A stretch of 64,000 bases of DNA from Pseudomonadota bacterium (GTDB lineage: Bacteria > Pseudomonadota > Gammaproteobacteria > Steroidobacterales > Steroidobacteraceae): NCBI GenBank assembly GCA_016705325.1, contig JADIYJ010000029.1, positions 160,300 to 224,299 of the forward strand, read 5' to 3'. Below, piece after piece: positions 19,366 to 27,179 of the stretch. Every line of letters begins with the position of its first letter. Positions within the stretch are counted from its first letter, which is position 1. The translations under genes were made by a program, and so were the position numbers. Below the pieces are notes generated by a model. The model saw only the letters and a list, made by a program, of their open reading frames with translations. It did no database searches and was not told where the DNA came from.

Positions 19366-20772
19366 ATGAACAAGTATTCGGCAGCAGCTTCTTCGTACGT
19401 GGTCGGGCCTCTGGTGGTGGCAGCTGCGCTGCTCGCAACTGCCTGCTCAATGTCCGCCTCCCCGCCGGTGACAGCGCCGGAGGCGCGCGCGATCGCGAAG
19501 GAGGCGTGGCTGTACGCCTATGCGCCTATCGAGAGCTATAAGACGATGTACAACCAGGCGGTCAACGAGGACTTCCCGGGCTACGTCGGCGGCTTCAACC
19601 GCTTCCGGCACTACGCGCGCATGAGCGCGCCCGCCGACACGGACATCGTCACCCCGAACAACGATACGCCGTACTCGTGGGCATGGCTCGATCCGCGCGC
19701 GGAGCCAATCGTGCTGTCGGTGCCCGCGGTGCCCGCGCCGCGCTACTACGTGAACCAGTGGTTCGACATGTACACGCACAATTTCGCCTACACAGGCGTG
19801 CGCGCCACGGGCCGCGAGGCGGGCAACTACCTGATCGCCGGGCCCGGATGGAAAGGCGGGGTGCCGAAGGACATCGCGAAAGTGTTCCGGGCCGAGACCG
19901 ACTTCGTCGGGACGCTGACACGCACGCAGCTCGACGGGGCCGATGACATCGCAGCGATCCAGGCGGTGCAGGCGCAATACAAGCTCACACCCCTGTCGCA
20001 ATTTGCCGGCACGCCCGCACCGAAGCCGGCAGAGGCCGTCGACTGGCCGCCGCCGGACGACCAGAAGATGGCCGGCATCGGGTTCATTCCCTACCTGAAC
20101 GCACTGCTGCCCTTCATGCCGACGGTCGCGTCCGAGAAGGAAATGATGGCGCGCTTCGCCCAGATCGGCATTGGGCCAGGCAAACCCTTCGATGCCAGCA
20201 AGCTCGACCCGGCTGTCCGTGCCGGGATCGAGGAGGGCGTCGCCGAGGCCGAGAAGGAGTTGAAGGACAAGGCACTCGTCTCGACCAGTTCCAAGGAACT
20301 GTTCGGCAGCCGTCAGGAGTTGGGCAAGGATTACATCATGCAGCGCGATCTCGGCGCGATGCTCGGCATCTACGGCAACACCAAGACGGAGGCCGTCTAC
20401 GGAGCGTGGCAGACGGGCCCGGACGGCAAGCCGCTCGATGGAACGAAACGTTGGGTGCTGCGTTTCCCGGCGGGCCAGTTACCGCCGGCGAGCCTGTTCT
20501 GGTCGATCACGATGTACAACCTGCCCCAGCGGCTGCTCGTCGAGAACCCGATCAAGCGCTACTCGATCGGCGATCGCACGCCGGACCTGAAGAAGGGAGA
20601 CGACGGCTCGCTCGAGATCTATCTGCAAAGCGACAGCCCCGGGCCGGACAAAGAGTCGAACTGGCTGCCGACTCCGCAAGGTCCGTTCTTCCTGGTGAGT
20701 CGGATGTACGGACCCGAGCAGCCGCTGATCGACGGAACATGGAAAGAACCGCCGCTGGTCGAAGTGAAATAG
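19366..20772 (+). CDS. DUF1254/DUF1214 domain-containing lipoprotein
   Basis: A 468-residue paralogue of the preceding protein. The signal peptide ends in a lipobox-like LLATAC (Cys about 26), so unlike its neighbour it is probably lipid-anchored. DUF1254 features are PNNDTPYSWAWLDPRAEP and YYVNQWFDMYTHNFAYTGVR; DUF1214 features are FWSITMYN, NPIKRYSIGDRTPDLKKG and GSLEIYLQSDSPG. ATG at 19366 follows GAGCGGGAATCCC. The pair of one soluble and one anchored paralogue suggests they act together at the envelope, but that is inference. Confidence 0.9.
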   Translation: MNKYSAAASSYVVGPLVVAAALLATACSMSASPPVTAPEARAIAKEAWLYAYAPIESYKTMYNQAVNEDFPGYVGGFNRFRHYARMSAPADTDIVTPNNDTPYSWAWLDPRAEPIVLSVPAVPAPRYYVNQWFDMYTHNFAYTGVRATGREAGNYLIAGPGWKGGVPKDIAKVFRAETDFVGTLTRTQLDGADDIAAIQAVQAQYKLTPLSQFAGTPAPKPAEAVDWPPPDDQKMAGIGFIPYLNALLPFMPTVASEKEMMARFAQIGIGPGKPFDASKLDPAVRAGIEEGVAEAEKELKDKALVSTSSKELFGSRQELGKDYIMQRDLGAMLGIYGNTKTEAVYGAWQTGPDGKPLDGTKRWVLRFPAGQLPPASLFWSITMYNLPQRLLVENPIKRYSIGDRTPDLKKGDDGSLEIYLQSDSPGPDKESNWLPTPQGPFFLVSRMYGPEQPLIDGTWKEPPLVEVK

Positions 20773-20897
20773 GGACGCGCTGGGTGAGTTAACAATTGGT
20801 TCCAGTGGGCGGTCCGCCGCTGAACCGGAGCGTGGAGCCCGCTTCGGGGTCGCCCAGAGCAGTTCGCTTCTCGGCATAGCGCAATTCCGCTTTGGGT

Positions 20898-22870
20898 GTG
20901 CGCCGTGAAAAGGCGGCGCTTTCCAGTGGGTGCAAGTCCCACCCGGCAACTGCTCCAGCCGGAAGCAACCGGAGCAACGATGGAGGTAACGAAATCTTTG
21001 AAGCCTTCGGTCAAGCGTGTCACGACATACGGTGACAGCGCGAGTGTGCAGGCCGTAACGTGAGTGAACGCTGAGGAAGCCTCGAAAAGGACGATGCACG
21101 GGCCGACCCGACGACCCTATCGGGGAAGGTTGCTACGGCTGGGTGATAGAGCAAAGGTGATCCGAGCCGCCGTGCCGGGGTAGTGGCGACAGCATGCACA
21201 CAAGGGAAGCGCACGCAACACGGGAAGCCCCGTCGCGTGATCGGGAAGATCAACCGGACGCCCGTGAGGGATGGGCCGGCCGCGATGGGGTGACGGAGAG
21301 GTTCGTAGTACCGGTGAAGCCGGGTAATGCCGGTGGAGGGAGGGGCCTCAGTTCAAGACAGACGCAATACGTGGTGAGGGACCGGAGATTGGGCAACCTA
21401 TCAACTCCGAAGAGTGTTCAGAAACTGCAGATGGCGTTACACGCGAAAGCGAAGACGGAAGCCGGGTATCGCTTTTACGCCCTGTACGACAAGATTTGCC
21501 GCGAGGACATGCTGACTCACGCCTATGCCCAGTGCCGCTCGAACAAAGGGGCGCCGGGTGTGGATGGTGAGGGTTTTGCGGACGTCGAAGCGTATGGGGT
21601 GCAGCGGTGGCTCGGCGAACTGGCGCTTGCGCTCAAGCAGGAGACTTACCGACCGGACCCGATCAGACGAGTGTTCATCCCGAAGGCCAACGGCAAGCTC
21701 AGGCCGCTGGGCATCTCGACCTTGCGGGATCGGGTGTGCATGACGGCAGCGATGCTGGTGCTCGATCCGATCTTCGAAGCCGACCTTCCGCCCGAGCAGT
21801 ACGCTTACCGTGCTGGGAGAAACGCCCAGCAAGCGGTGATCGAGGTGGAAGAGACGCTGTTCCGCGGTCATCCGGACGTCGTAGACGCCGACCTCGCGGA
21901 CTACTTCGGTAGCATTCCGCACGCCGAACTGATGCGGTCGCTCGCGCGCCGCGTCGTGGATCGGCGAGTGCTGCATCTGGTCAAGATGTGGCTGGAATGT
22001 TCCGTGGAAGAAACCGATGATCGAGGAAGGAAGACGCGAAGCACGGAGGCCAAGGATAAGCGGTGCGGCATTCCGCAGGGCTCACCCATCTCACCCTTGC
22101 TGGCTAATTTATACATGCGCCGGTTCGTGCTGGGGTGGAAGAAGCTCGGGCTGGAGCAGAGCCTTGGCTCTCGCATCGTGACCTACGCCGACGATCTCGT
22201 GATCCTGTGCAGGCGGGGCAAGGCCGAAGAGGCGCTGACCCGCATGCGCGACCTCATGAGCAAGCTGAAGCTGACGGTGAATGAGGAGAAGACGCGAATC
22301 TGTAGGGTCCCGGAAGGGGCGTTCGACTTCCTGGGCTACACGTTTGGGCGGATGCACTCGGCGAAGACCGGCCAGGCCTATCTGGGTTACCGGCCATCAA
22401 AGAAGAGCATCCGGCGCATGGTCGAAAAGATCCATGCGCTCACCGCCCACTCGATGACGTGGCAAGACACCACGGAGGTGGTGGCGCAGTTGAATCGGGC
22501 GCTGCGCGGCTGGGCGAACTACTTCCGAGTAGGTAGCGTCAGCCGTGCTTACCGCGCGATCGACAGCTACACCGCAACGCGGTTACGCCGGTGGCTGCGC
22601 ACCAAGCACAAGGTCAGGCGACGCCGGGGCGGAGCTTATCCACTCTCGCACCTGTACGGGCACTTCGGTCTCGTACGTCTGACCGCGCGTGGGCATGGCC
22701 CGTCGTGGGTGAAGGCGTGAGGTCTTGTCCGAGAGCCGGATGCGGGAGATCTGCACGTCCGGTTCGATGAGCGGGATGTGGAAACGGAGCTATGGCGAGG
22801 TTACTCGGGCACCGCCAAACGAAAGGGGCGGCAACAGACAAACCAAACCTACGGTCACCGCGCCACATCT
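20898..22870 (+). mobile_element. group II intron (ends approximate)
   Basis: A retroelement RNA with an internal maturase gene. The 5' end is a GUGYG match at about 20896-20902, followed by a domain I-like structured run with GTGGGTGCAAGTCCCAC. Domain V is clear at 22733-22766: GAGCCGGATGCGGGA, then a GAGA loop and TGCACGTCCGGTTCG. Domain VI and the 3' end follow; I cannot fix the last base and give about 22870. It inserted after the second DUF1254 gene. The RNA and protein parts look complete, so it may be mobile. Confidence 0.8.
21194..22720 (+). CDS. ltrA: group II intron reverse transcriptase/maturase
   Basis: A reverse transcriptase with maturase domain, encoded in intron domain IV. 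RT blocks are visible in order: GAPGVDGEGFADVEAYGVQR, YRPDPIRRVFIPKANGKLRP, GISTLRDRVCMTAAML, YAYRAGRNAQQAV, DADLADYFGSIPH, GIPQGSPISPLLANLYMR, the catalytic YADD in RIVTYADDLVILC, and VNEEKTRICRVPEGAFDFLG. The maturase X domain includes LRGWANYFRVG. I see no clear HNH endonuclease at the C-terminus, so retrohoming would be endonuclease-independent. The listed start gives 508 residues; a later ATG at 21431 would begin closer to conserved sequence. Confidence 0.92.
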   Translation: MHTREAHATREAPSRDREDQPDAREGWAGRDGVTERFVVPVKPGNAGGGRGLSSRQTQYVVRDRRLGNLSTPKSVQKLQMALHAKAKTEAGYRFYALYDKICREDMLTHAYAQCRSNKGAPGVDGEGFADVEAYGVQRWLGELALALKQETYRPDPIRRVFIPKANGKLRPLGISTLRDRVCMTAAMLVLDPIFEADLPPEQYAYRAGRNAQQAVIEVEETLFRGHPDVVDADLADYFGSIPHAELMRSLARRVVDRRVLHLVKMWLECSVEETDDRGRKTRSTEAKDKRCGIPQGSPISPLLANLYMRRFVLGWKKLGLEQSLGSRIVTYADDLVILCRRGKAEEALTRMRDLMSKLKLTVNEEKTRICRVPEGAFDFLGYTFGRMHSAKTGQAYLGYRPSKKSIRRMVEKIHALTAHSMTWQDTTEVVAQLNRALRGWANYFRVGSVSRAYRAIDSYTATRLRRWLRTKHKVRRRRGGAYPLSHLYGHFGLVRLTARGHGPSWVKA

Positions 22871-23142
22871 CGACTCTACCGTTTTCGCGCGGTGAACGTC
22901 TGCTTTCAGGGCGGCGTCGGCGCGGTCATGAACACGAATCGCTGGCCGAACCTGATTGGTGATGCGCATTCCGCGGGCATCGCAGTGCTCGGCTAGATGC
23001 CCGAGTTGAAGGTTGGGTCGCGCACCTCCCTTGACTGGGGAGGGTCCGACGCGCGAAGGGCAGCTTCCACGCAGATTACTTGCGCCGTGCGAGTTTCTCG
23101 GGCCTGCCCGAGAACCCGCTCAGGCGCGGCGCATCGAGCGTT
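22871..23142. other. intron 3' flank with hairpin-rich sequence, no clear gene
   Basis: About 270 nt. A short plus-strand reading stretch ending GDAHSAGIAVLG at 22996 may be a transposase scrap but I cannot name it. From about 23005 the sequence is rich in local inverted repeats, including CCTCCCTTGACTGGGGAGG and TCTCGGGCCTGCCCGAGA. These lie next to the long perfect hairpin at 23143 and probably belong to the same convergent-terminator region after pyrK. Confidence 0.4.
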
Positions 23143-23206
23143 CGATCCGGCTTGTCCTGCCGGGAGCGTGTCTGCCTTTCCGCTCCCGGCAGGACAAGCC
23201 GGATCG
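23143..23206. repeat. 26-bp perfect inverted repeat, short-loop palindromic element
   Basis: The arms 23143-23168 and 23181-23206 are exact reverse complements (26 bp) around a 12-nt loop. With the adjacent stem bases, the strand reads GCGTGTCTGCCTTTCCGC, nearly the same as the loop of the element at 13732-13805 in opposite orientation, while the stems differ in sequence. It lies about 58 nt from the end of the pyrK-like gene. Confidence 0.9.
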
Positions 23207-23263
23207 GGCGCCAACTACCGCCTCGATCGAGTCTCCCGAGAACCCCGAAGCGACGCAATAGCG

Positions 23264-24211
23264 CTAAGCAGCCGCCGGCGGAAACACCGCACTCGCGTCG
23301 AACACCGGTCCGTCGACGCACACGCGCTTCATCGCCAGCGACCCGTCCGCCTGCACCACCGGCACCGCGCAACCAGCGCAACCGCCGACGGCGCAGGCCA
23401 TGAATTCCTCGAGCGAGACCTGGCACGGCACGCCGAATTTGCGTGCCACGCGCGCTGCCGACTGCAGCATCGGGGTCGGGCCGCACGCGAACATCTCGAC
23501 CTTGCCGAGCGCCTTGGCGTCCAGCGACGACAACCAGTGTGCCGCGAGGTCGGTTACGTAGCCGTGGAAGCAGCCCGGAAACCCGCTGAAGCTGGCGAGC
23601 CGGCTCGCAATGCCCCAGTCGTCCAGCAGTGGCATGCACGCGATCGCCTCGTTCGGCACGCCTGGCACCAAGATCTGCGACGGTCGAGCGCGGAACGGAA
23701 ACTCGATCTCGGACCCCATCAGCACGATTGGCTGCCACGCCGCCTCATCACGACGGGACTTCAGCGATTCCGCCAGGAACACCATCGGCGGAATGCCGAC
23801 ACCGCCGCCCACCAGCAGCGTGCGGGGACGATCAGGATGCGCAATGAAGCCCTGGCCGATCGGGCCCAGCACGCTGATCGTCGCCCCAACCGGCTGCTGC
23901 GACAGCGCCGCGAGTCCGGGGCCCACGACCTTGTAGAGGATCTCGACCCAGCCGGCCCGCGGATCGACGCGCATGATCGACAGCGGCCGGCGCATCGGGC
24001 GTTCGGGGTCGCAAGTCAGGTGCGCGAAGCTGCCCGGCAGCGCGGCCGCGGCGCACTTCGGCGCCTGGAGGCGGATCACGAACTGTTCGCCCGGGTACGC
24101 CTGCTGCGACAGCAGCCGGCCGTCCTCGACGAAAATCGTGTCGCGATGCGCTCGTCGTCCCGGCGGCGTGCCGCGACTGCGTCCCTGAGCGTCGATGGTG
24201 CAGGTGCTCAT
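23264..24211 (-). CDS. dihydroorotate dehydrogenase electron transfer subunit-like protein (PyrK type)
   Basis: A 315-residue ferredoxin-NADP reductase-fold protein with a C-terminal [2Fe-2S] site. The FAD-binding barrel has FAHLTCDPERPMRRPLSIMR; the NAD-binding half has LLVGGGVGIPPMVFLAESL and VEMFACGPTPML. The iron-sulfur cysteines are in CAVGGCAGCAVPV and RVCVDGPVF, the PyrK arrangement. PyrK passes electrons from PyrD to NAD+ in class 1B enzymes. No pyrD is nearby, but pyrB lies directly upstream, supporting a pyrimidine role. N-terminal Arg-rich residues (about 1-20) are unusual and the start may be later. Other reductases of this fold remain possible. Confidence 0.82.
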   Translation of the reverse strand: MSTCTIDAQGRSRGTPPGRRAHRDTIFVEDGRLLSQQAYPGEQFVIRLQAPKCAAAALPGSFAHLTCDPERPMRRPLSIMRVDPRAGWVEILYKVVGPGLAALSQQPVGATISVLGPIGQGFIAHPDRPRTLLVGGGVGIPPMVFLAESLKSRRDEAAWQPIVLMGSEIEFPFRARPSQILVPGVPNEAIACMPLLDDWGIASRLASFSGFPGCFHGYVTDLAAHWLSSLDAKALGKVEMFACGPTPMLQSAARVARKFGVPCQVSLEEFMACAVGGCAGCAVPVVQADGSLAMKRVCVDGPVFDASAVFPPAAA

Positions 24212-24218
24212 GCCGGGC

Positions 24219-25220
24219 TCAGACCTCGCGCCGGCCGGCCTGCACGTTGCGGACCTGCACGTTGCGCACGATCGTCGCGAGCACCGCCATGCGCACGGCG
24301 ACGCCGTTGCGAACCTGCTGCTGCACGGCCGATGCCGGGCCGTCCGCGATCGCGCTGGTGATCTCGACGCCGCGGTTCATCGGGCCGGGATGCAGGACGA
24401 TCGCGCCCTTGTTCGCGTGCAGGATGCTGCGTTCGGTGATGCCCCATTCCTTCAGGAACGCGTCGACGTCCGGGATCTGCGACTGGTCCATGCGCTCCTT
24501 CTGGATGCGCAGCGCCATGATGACGTCGGCGCCGCGGATCCCGTCCTCGAGCGACGCGCAGCGTTTCGCGCCTGGGAACTCGTCCGCTTCGGGGGCAAGG
24601 CTCGCCGGGGACACGAAGCGCAGTTCGCCGACGCCGAGCGTCTGCAGCGCGGTCGCAGTCGAACGAGCGACCCGGGAATGGCTGATGTCGCCCACGATCG
24701 CGACGCACAGGTTCTGCAGGTCGCCCTTGCGCTGGCGGATGGTCAGCACGTCCAGCAGTCCCTGCGTCGGGTGCGAGACGTGCGCCTCGCCCGCGTTCAG
24801 CACGCTGACGTGCGGCTGCACGTGGCCCGCGACGAAGGCCGGCAGGCCGGGTTCGGAGTCGCGCATCACGAACACGTCCACCATCATCGCCTGCAGCGTG
24901 TAGATCGTGTCGAGCACGGTCTCGCCCTTCACGCGCGAGGACGAGTGCAGGTCGAGGTTGACCACGTCGGCGCCGAGGCGCGTGGCGGCGAGTTCGAACG
25001 AGACGCGTGTGCGGGTACTCGGCTCGAAGAACAGGTTCGCCACCGTGCGGCCGAGCAGCGCGCCGTCACGGGCCGGCAGGTCGCCGGGTTCGCGGACGTA
25101 GAACTGCGCGAGGTCGAGCAGTTGCACGATTTCGTCACGCGCGAGGCCTTCGAGCGTGAGCAGGTGGCGCAGGCGGCCGGCATGGTCGCGTTGCAGGTCT
25201 CGGCCGGTGTCAGTTTTCAA
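24219..25220 (-). CDS. pyrB: aspartate carbamoyltransferase catalytic subunit
   Basis: A 333-residue enzyme forming carbamoyl-aspartate, the committed step of pyrimidine synthesis. Carbamoyl phosphate motif FFEPSTRTRVSFELAA is near residue 64; HPTQGLLDVLTI and GDISHSRVARS are present; the aspartate-site region HPGPMNRGVEI is near the C-terminus. The end has a duplicated VRNVQVRNVQ, perhaps a small slippage repeat. No dihydroorotase-like pyrC follows, unlike many relatives where inactive PyrC partners PyrB; a pyrK-like gene takes that place. The start overlaps the ruvX stop by 4 bp, so it sits in a ruvX-pyrB-pyrK operon. Confidence 0.96.
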   Translation of the reverse strand: MKTDTGRDLQRDHAGRLRHLLTLEGLARDEIVQLLDLAQFYVREPGDLPARDGALLGRTVANLFFEPSTRTRVSFELAATRLGADVVNLDLHSSSRVKGETVLDTIYTLQAMMVDVFVMRDSEPGLPAFVAGHVQPHVSVLNAGEAHVSHPTQGLLDVLTIRQRKGDLQNLCVAIVGDISHSRVARSTATALQTLGVGELRFVSPASLAPEADEFPGAKRCASLEDGIRGADVIMALRIQKERMDQSQIPDVDAFLKEWGITERSILHANKGAIVLHPGPMNRGVEITSAIADGPASAVQQQVRNGVAVRMAVLATIVRNVQVRNVQAGRREV

Positions 25221-25630
25221 GGCGTGCCCATCCAGGTCAGCAGGATCAGCCGTGCCGCGTTCGCATCGATGTCCTCGGGACGGATGCGTCGCGCGCGCGT
25301 TCCGGAGCGGCGCTCGCTGCGCAACTCGTCGTAAGCGGCATTGGACGTCAGGCGCTCGTCCACGTAGTCGACCGGCAGTCCTGAGCGCCGCGCGAGTTTT
25401 TCGCCGAAGGCACGGCAGGCTGCTGTCGTGGTGGTGTCCGAGTCGTCCATATTATAGGGGAGCCCGACCAGCAGCCGGGCCGGGGTCCATCGGGCAATGC
25501 AGCTATCGACGGCGGGCCAGTCCGGCGCTCCATTCCTGGCGGACAGGGTGCCGACGGCCGAGGCCGACCCGGTCATCGTCTGCCCGACGGCGACCCCGAT
25601 GCGGCGGGTGCCGAAGTCGAACGCGAGCAC
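25217..25630 (-). CDS. ruvX: Holliday junction resolvase-like protein RuvX (YqgF)
   Basis: A 137-residue RNase H-fold protein of the YqgF family, linked to rRNA maturation and possibly to recombination. The first strand LAFDFGTRRIGVAVGQ carries the catalytic Asp. LLVGLPYNMDDSD and VDYVDERLTSNAAY follow, and the last acidic residues are in EDIDANAARLILLTWM. GTG at 25630 is the start used; a GGAGAGG site is very close upstream (about 2 nt), so a slightly earlier non-ATG start is possible. It lies between algH and pyrB, the arrangement algH-ruvX-(pyrR)-pyrB known from Pseudomonas. Confidence 0.93.
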   Translation of the reverse strand: MLAFDFGTRRIGVAVGQTMTGSASAVGTLSARNGAPDWPAVDSCIARWTPARLLVGLPYNMDDSDTTTTAACRAFGEKLARRSGLPVDYVDERLTSNAAYDELRSERRSGTRARRIRPEDIDANAARLILLTWMGTP

Positions 25631-25698
25631 GACCTCTCCCGGCGACGGGTGACCACCGTGGGCGGCGGGCGGCGGCGGATCGTCTTTGTGGGTCGGAA

Positions 25699-26256
25699 TC
25701 AGGCGTGGCCCGCGTCGCTGCTGAGGGAGAGCAGGTCGACGCCCAGCAAGCGGGCAGCCGCGCTCCAGCGCTGCTCGATCGGCGTCGCGAACAGCACGCG
25801 CTCGTCCGCGTCCACCGAGAGCCAGGCATTGCGCGCCATCTCGTCCTCGAGCTGGCCGGAATCCCAGCCCGCATAACCCAGCGCGATGACGGCGCTGCCG
25901 GGACCTTCACCGGCGGCGAGGGCATCGAGGATGTCGCGCGACGTGGTCAGGTGCATGCGTTCCGAGAATGGCAGCGACGATTCATACTTGCCGGCCGGGG
26001 AATGCAGCACGAAGCCGCGTTCCGTCTGCACCGGGCCGCCCCGCAGCACCGGCTGGTCGTTGACGCGCGAGCGCGAGAAATCCAGGTCGAGCTGCTGGAA
26101 GACCTCACCGAACGTCATCGGCAGCGTGCGATTGATGACGATGCCGAGCGCGCCGCGCTCGCTGTGTTCGCACACCAGTGTCACGGTCTGGGCGAAGTTC
26201 GGGTCGTCCATGGCGGGCATGGCGATCAGGAACTGGTTGGTGAGGTAAGCGGTCAC
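25699..26256 (-). CDS. algH: YqgE/AlgH family protein
   Basis: A 185-residue protein of UPF0301. The GTG start at 26256 begins MTAYLTNQFLIAMPAMDDP, the family N-terminus; a longer frame upstream adds only an Arg-rich stretch. Further signatures are LVCEHSERGALGIVINR, VLRGGPVQTERGFVLHS and ALGYAGWDSGQLEDEMARNA. In Pseudomonas it affects alginate regulation, though the molecular role is not settled. It is followed by ruvX and preceded by the tonB-like gene on the same strand. Confidence 0.93.
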   Translation of the reverse strand: MTAYLTNQFLIAMPAMDDPNFAQTVTLVCEHSERGALGIVINRTLPMTFGEVFQQLDLDFSRSRVNDQPVLRGGPVQTERGFVLHSPAGKYESSLPFSERMHLTTSRDILDALAAGEGPGSAVIALGYAGWDSGQLEDEMARNAWLSVDADERVLFATPIEQRWSAAARLLGVDLLSLSSDAGHA

Positions 26257-26273
26257 GGGGCGACAGTATCGCG

Positions 26274-27179
26274 CTACGGGCCGGAGGAAAAGACTGCGCC
26301 GGCGCCGCCGAGTTGCCCGTTGATGAACTGCCACTCGTAGGCGAAGCGGAGCACGGGGTAACGCTCGCGCAATGCGCTCGGGAAGGGTTCGAACGGCGCC
26401 GCGAGGCGCACGATGCCGACGGCGGCGTTGTCCAGTTCGCGGTGGCCGCTCGTGCGCCGCACGACCACCGATTCGAGGGTACCGTTGGCACGGATCGCCA
26501 CCTCCAGCACGGGATTGCCCGACAGCTGTCGACGCCTGGCTTCGTTCGGGAAATTGAGGGTGCCGACGCGCTCGATCCTGCGTTTCCAGCCGTCCAGGTA
26601 CGCGGCGATGGCGGATTCACGCGTATTGGCGAGGAGCTTGCCGTCCACCGACAGCTGGCCGCGCAGGTAAAGGTCGCGGTCAGCGACCGAGGCGTTCAGG
26701 CCAACGGTCGGCGCGGCCGGCGACGGGCTGGCATAGAACACGGGCGGCTCCTCGCGCGGCCCGGCACCCGTGGCAAGCCGCTCGGCCTCGAGTGCACGTC
26801 GCGCGAGCACCGACACCGCGCCCTCGGGTTCGGCGAGCCGGGCCTGCTCTTCCTGGTCCGAGGCCGGAGCGTTCGGCACCGCTTCTCGTTCCGGCCGCGC
26901 TTCGGGCAGCGAGGCTCGGCCGGCCTCCAGGCCGGTACCGGTGCCTTGTTGCGTGCGCTGCGCGATATAGGCCGCCTCGAGGTTCGCCTGTGGATCGTCC
27001 GGCCCGGCCGGGACCAGCAGGACCTCGAGCGTGGGCAGGGCATTGTCTGGCACGGGTGGGGCGCTGAAGCGCACGCCCAGAATGACCAGCCCATGAACCA
27101 GGGCCGCCACGAAAATGGCGGTGGCCAGGCGGTCCCCGGTGGGATCGCGGCGTCTGCGGAGGATGTCCGGCGTCGTCAA
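26274..27179 (-). CDS. energy transducer TonB family protein
   Basis: A 301-residue inner-membrane-anchored protein. One TM helix lies near the N-terminus (FVAALVHGLVILGV, about residues 23-40), then a long periplasmic Glu/Ala/Pro-rich stretch (60-200) and a C-terminal TonB-like domain (about 205-300; YLDGWKRRIERVG, LEVAIRANGTLESVVVRRTSG). The start appears to be TTG, overlapping the gshB TGA as TTGA, implying translational coupling. The gshB-tonB-algH-ruvX order is common in Pseudomonas relatives. It could energise TonB-dependent receptors such as the BtuB in this window. Confidence 0.87.
   Translation of the reverse strand: MTTPDILRRRRDPTGDRLATAIFVAALVHGLVILGVRFSAPPVPDNALPTLEVLLVPAGPDDPQANLEAAYIAQRTQQGTGTGLEAGRASLPEARPEREAVPNAPASDQEEQARLAEPEGAVSVLARRALEAERLATGAGPREEPPVFYASPSPAAPTVGLNASVADRDLYLRGQLSVDGKLLANTRESAIAAYLDGWKRRIERVGTLNFPNEARRRQLSGNPVLEVAIRANGTLESVVVRRTSGHRELDNAAVGIVRLAAPFEPFPSALRERYPVLRFAYEWQFINGQLGGAGAVFSSGP

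Noticed and set aside
20773..20897. Separate small RNA before the intron
   Set aside because: Some pairing is possible but no promoter or terminator is visible; it is more likely the intron's flanking exon.
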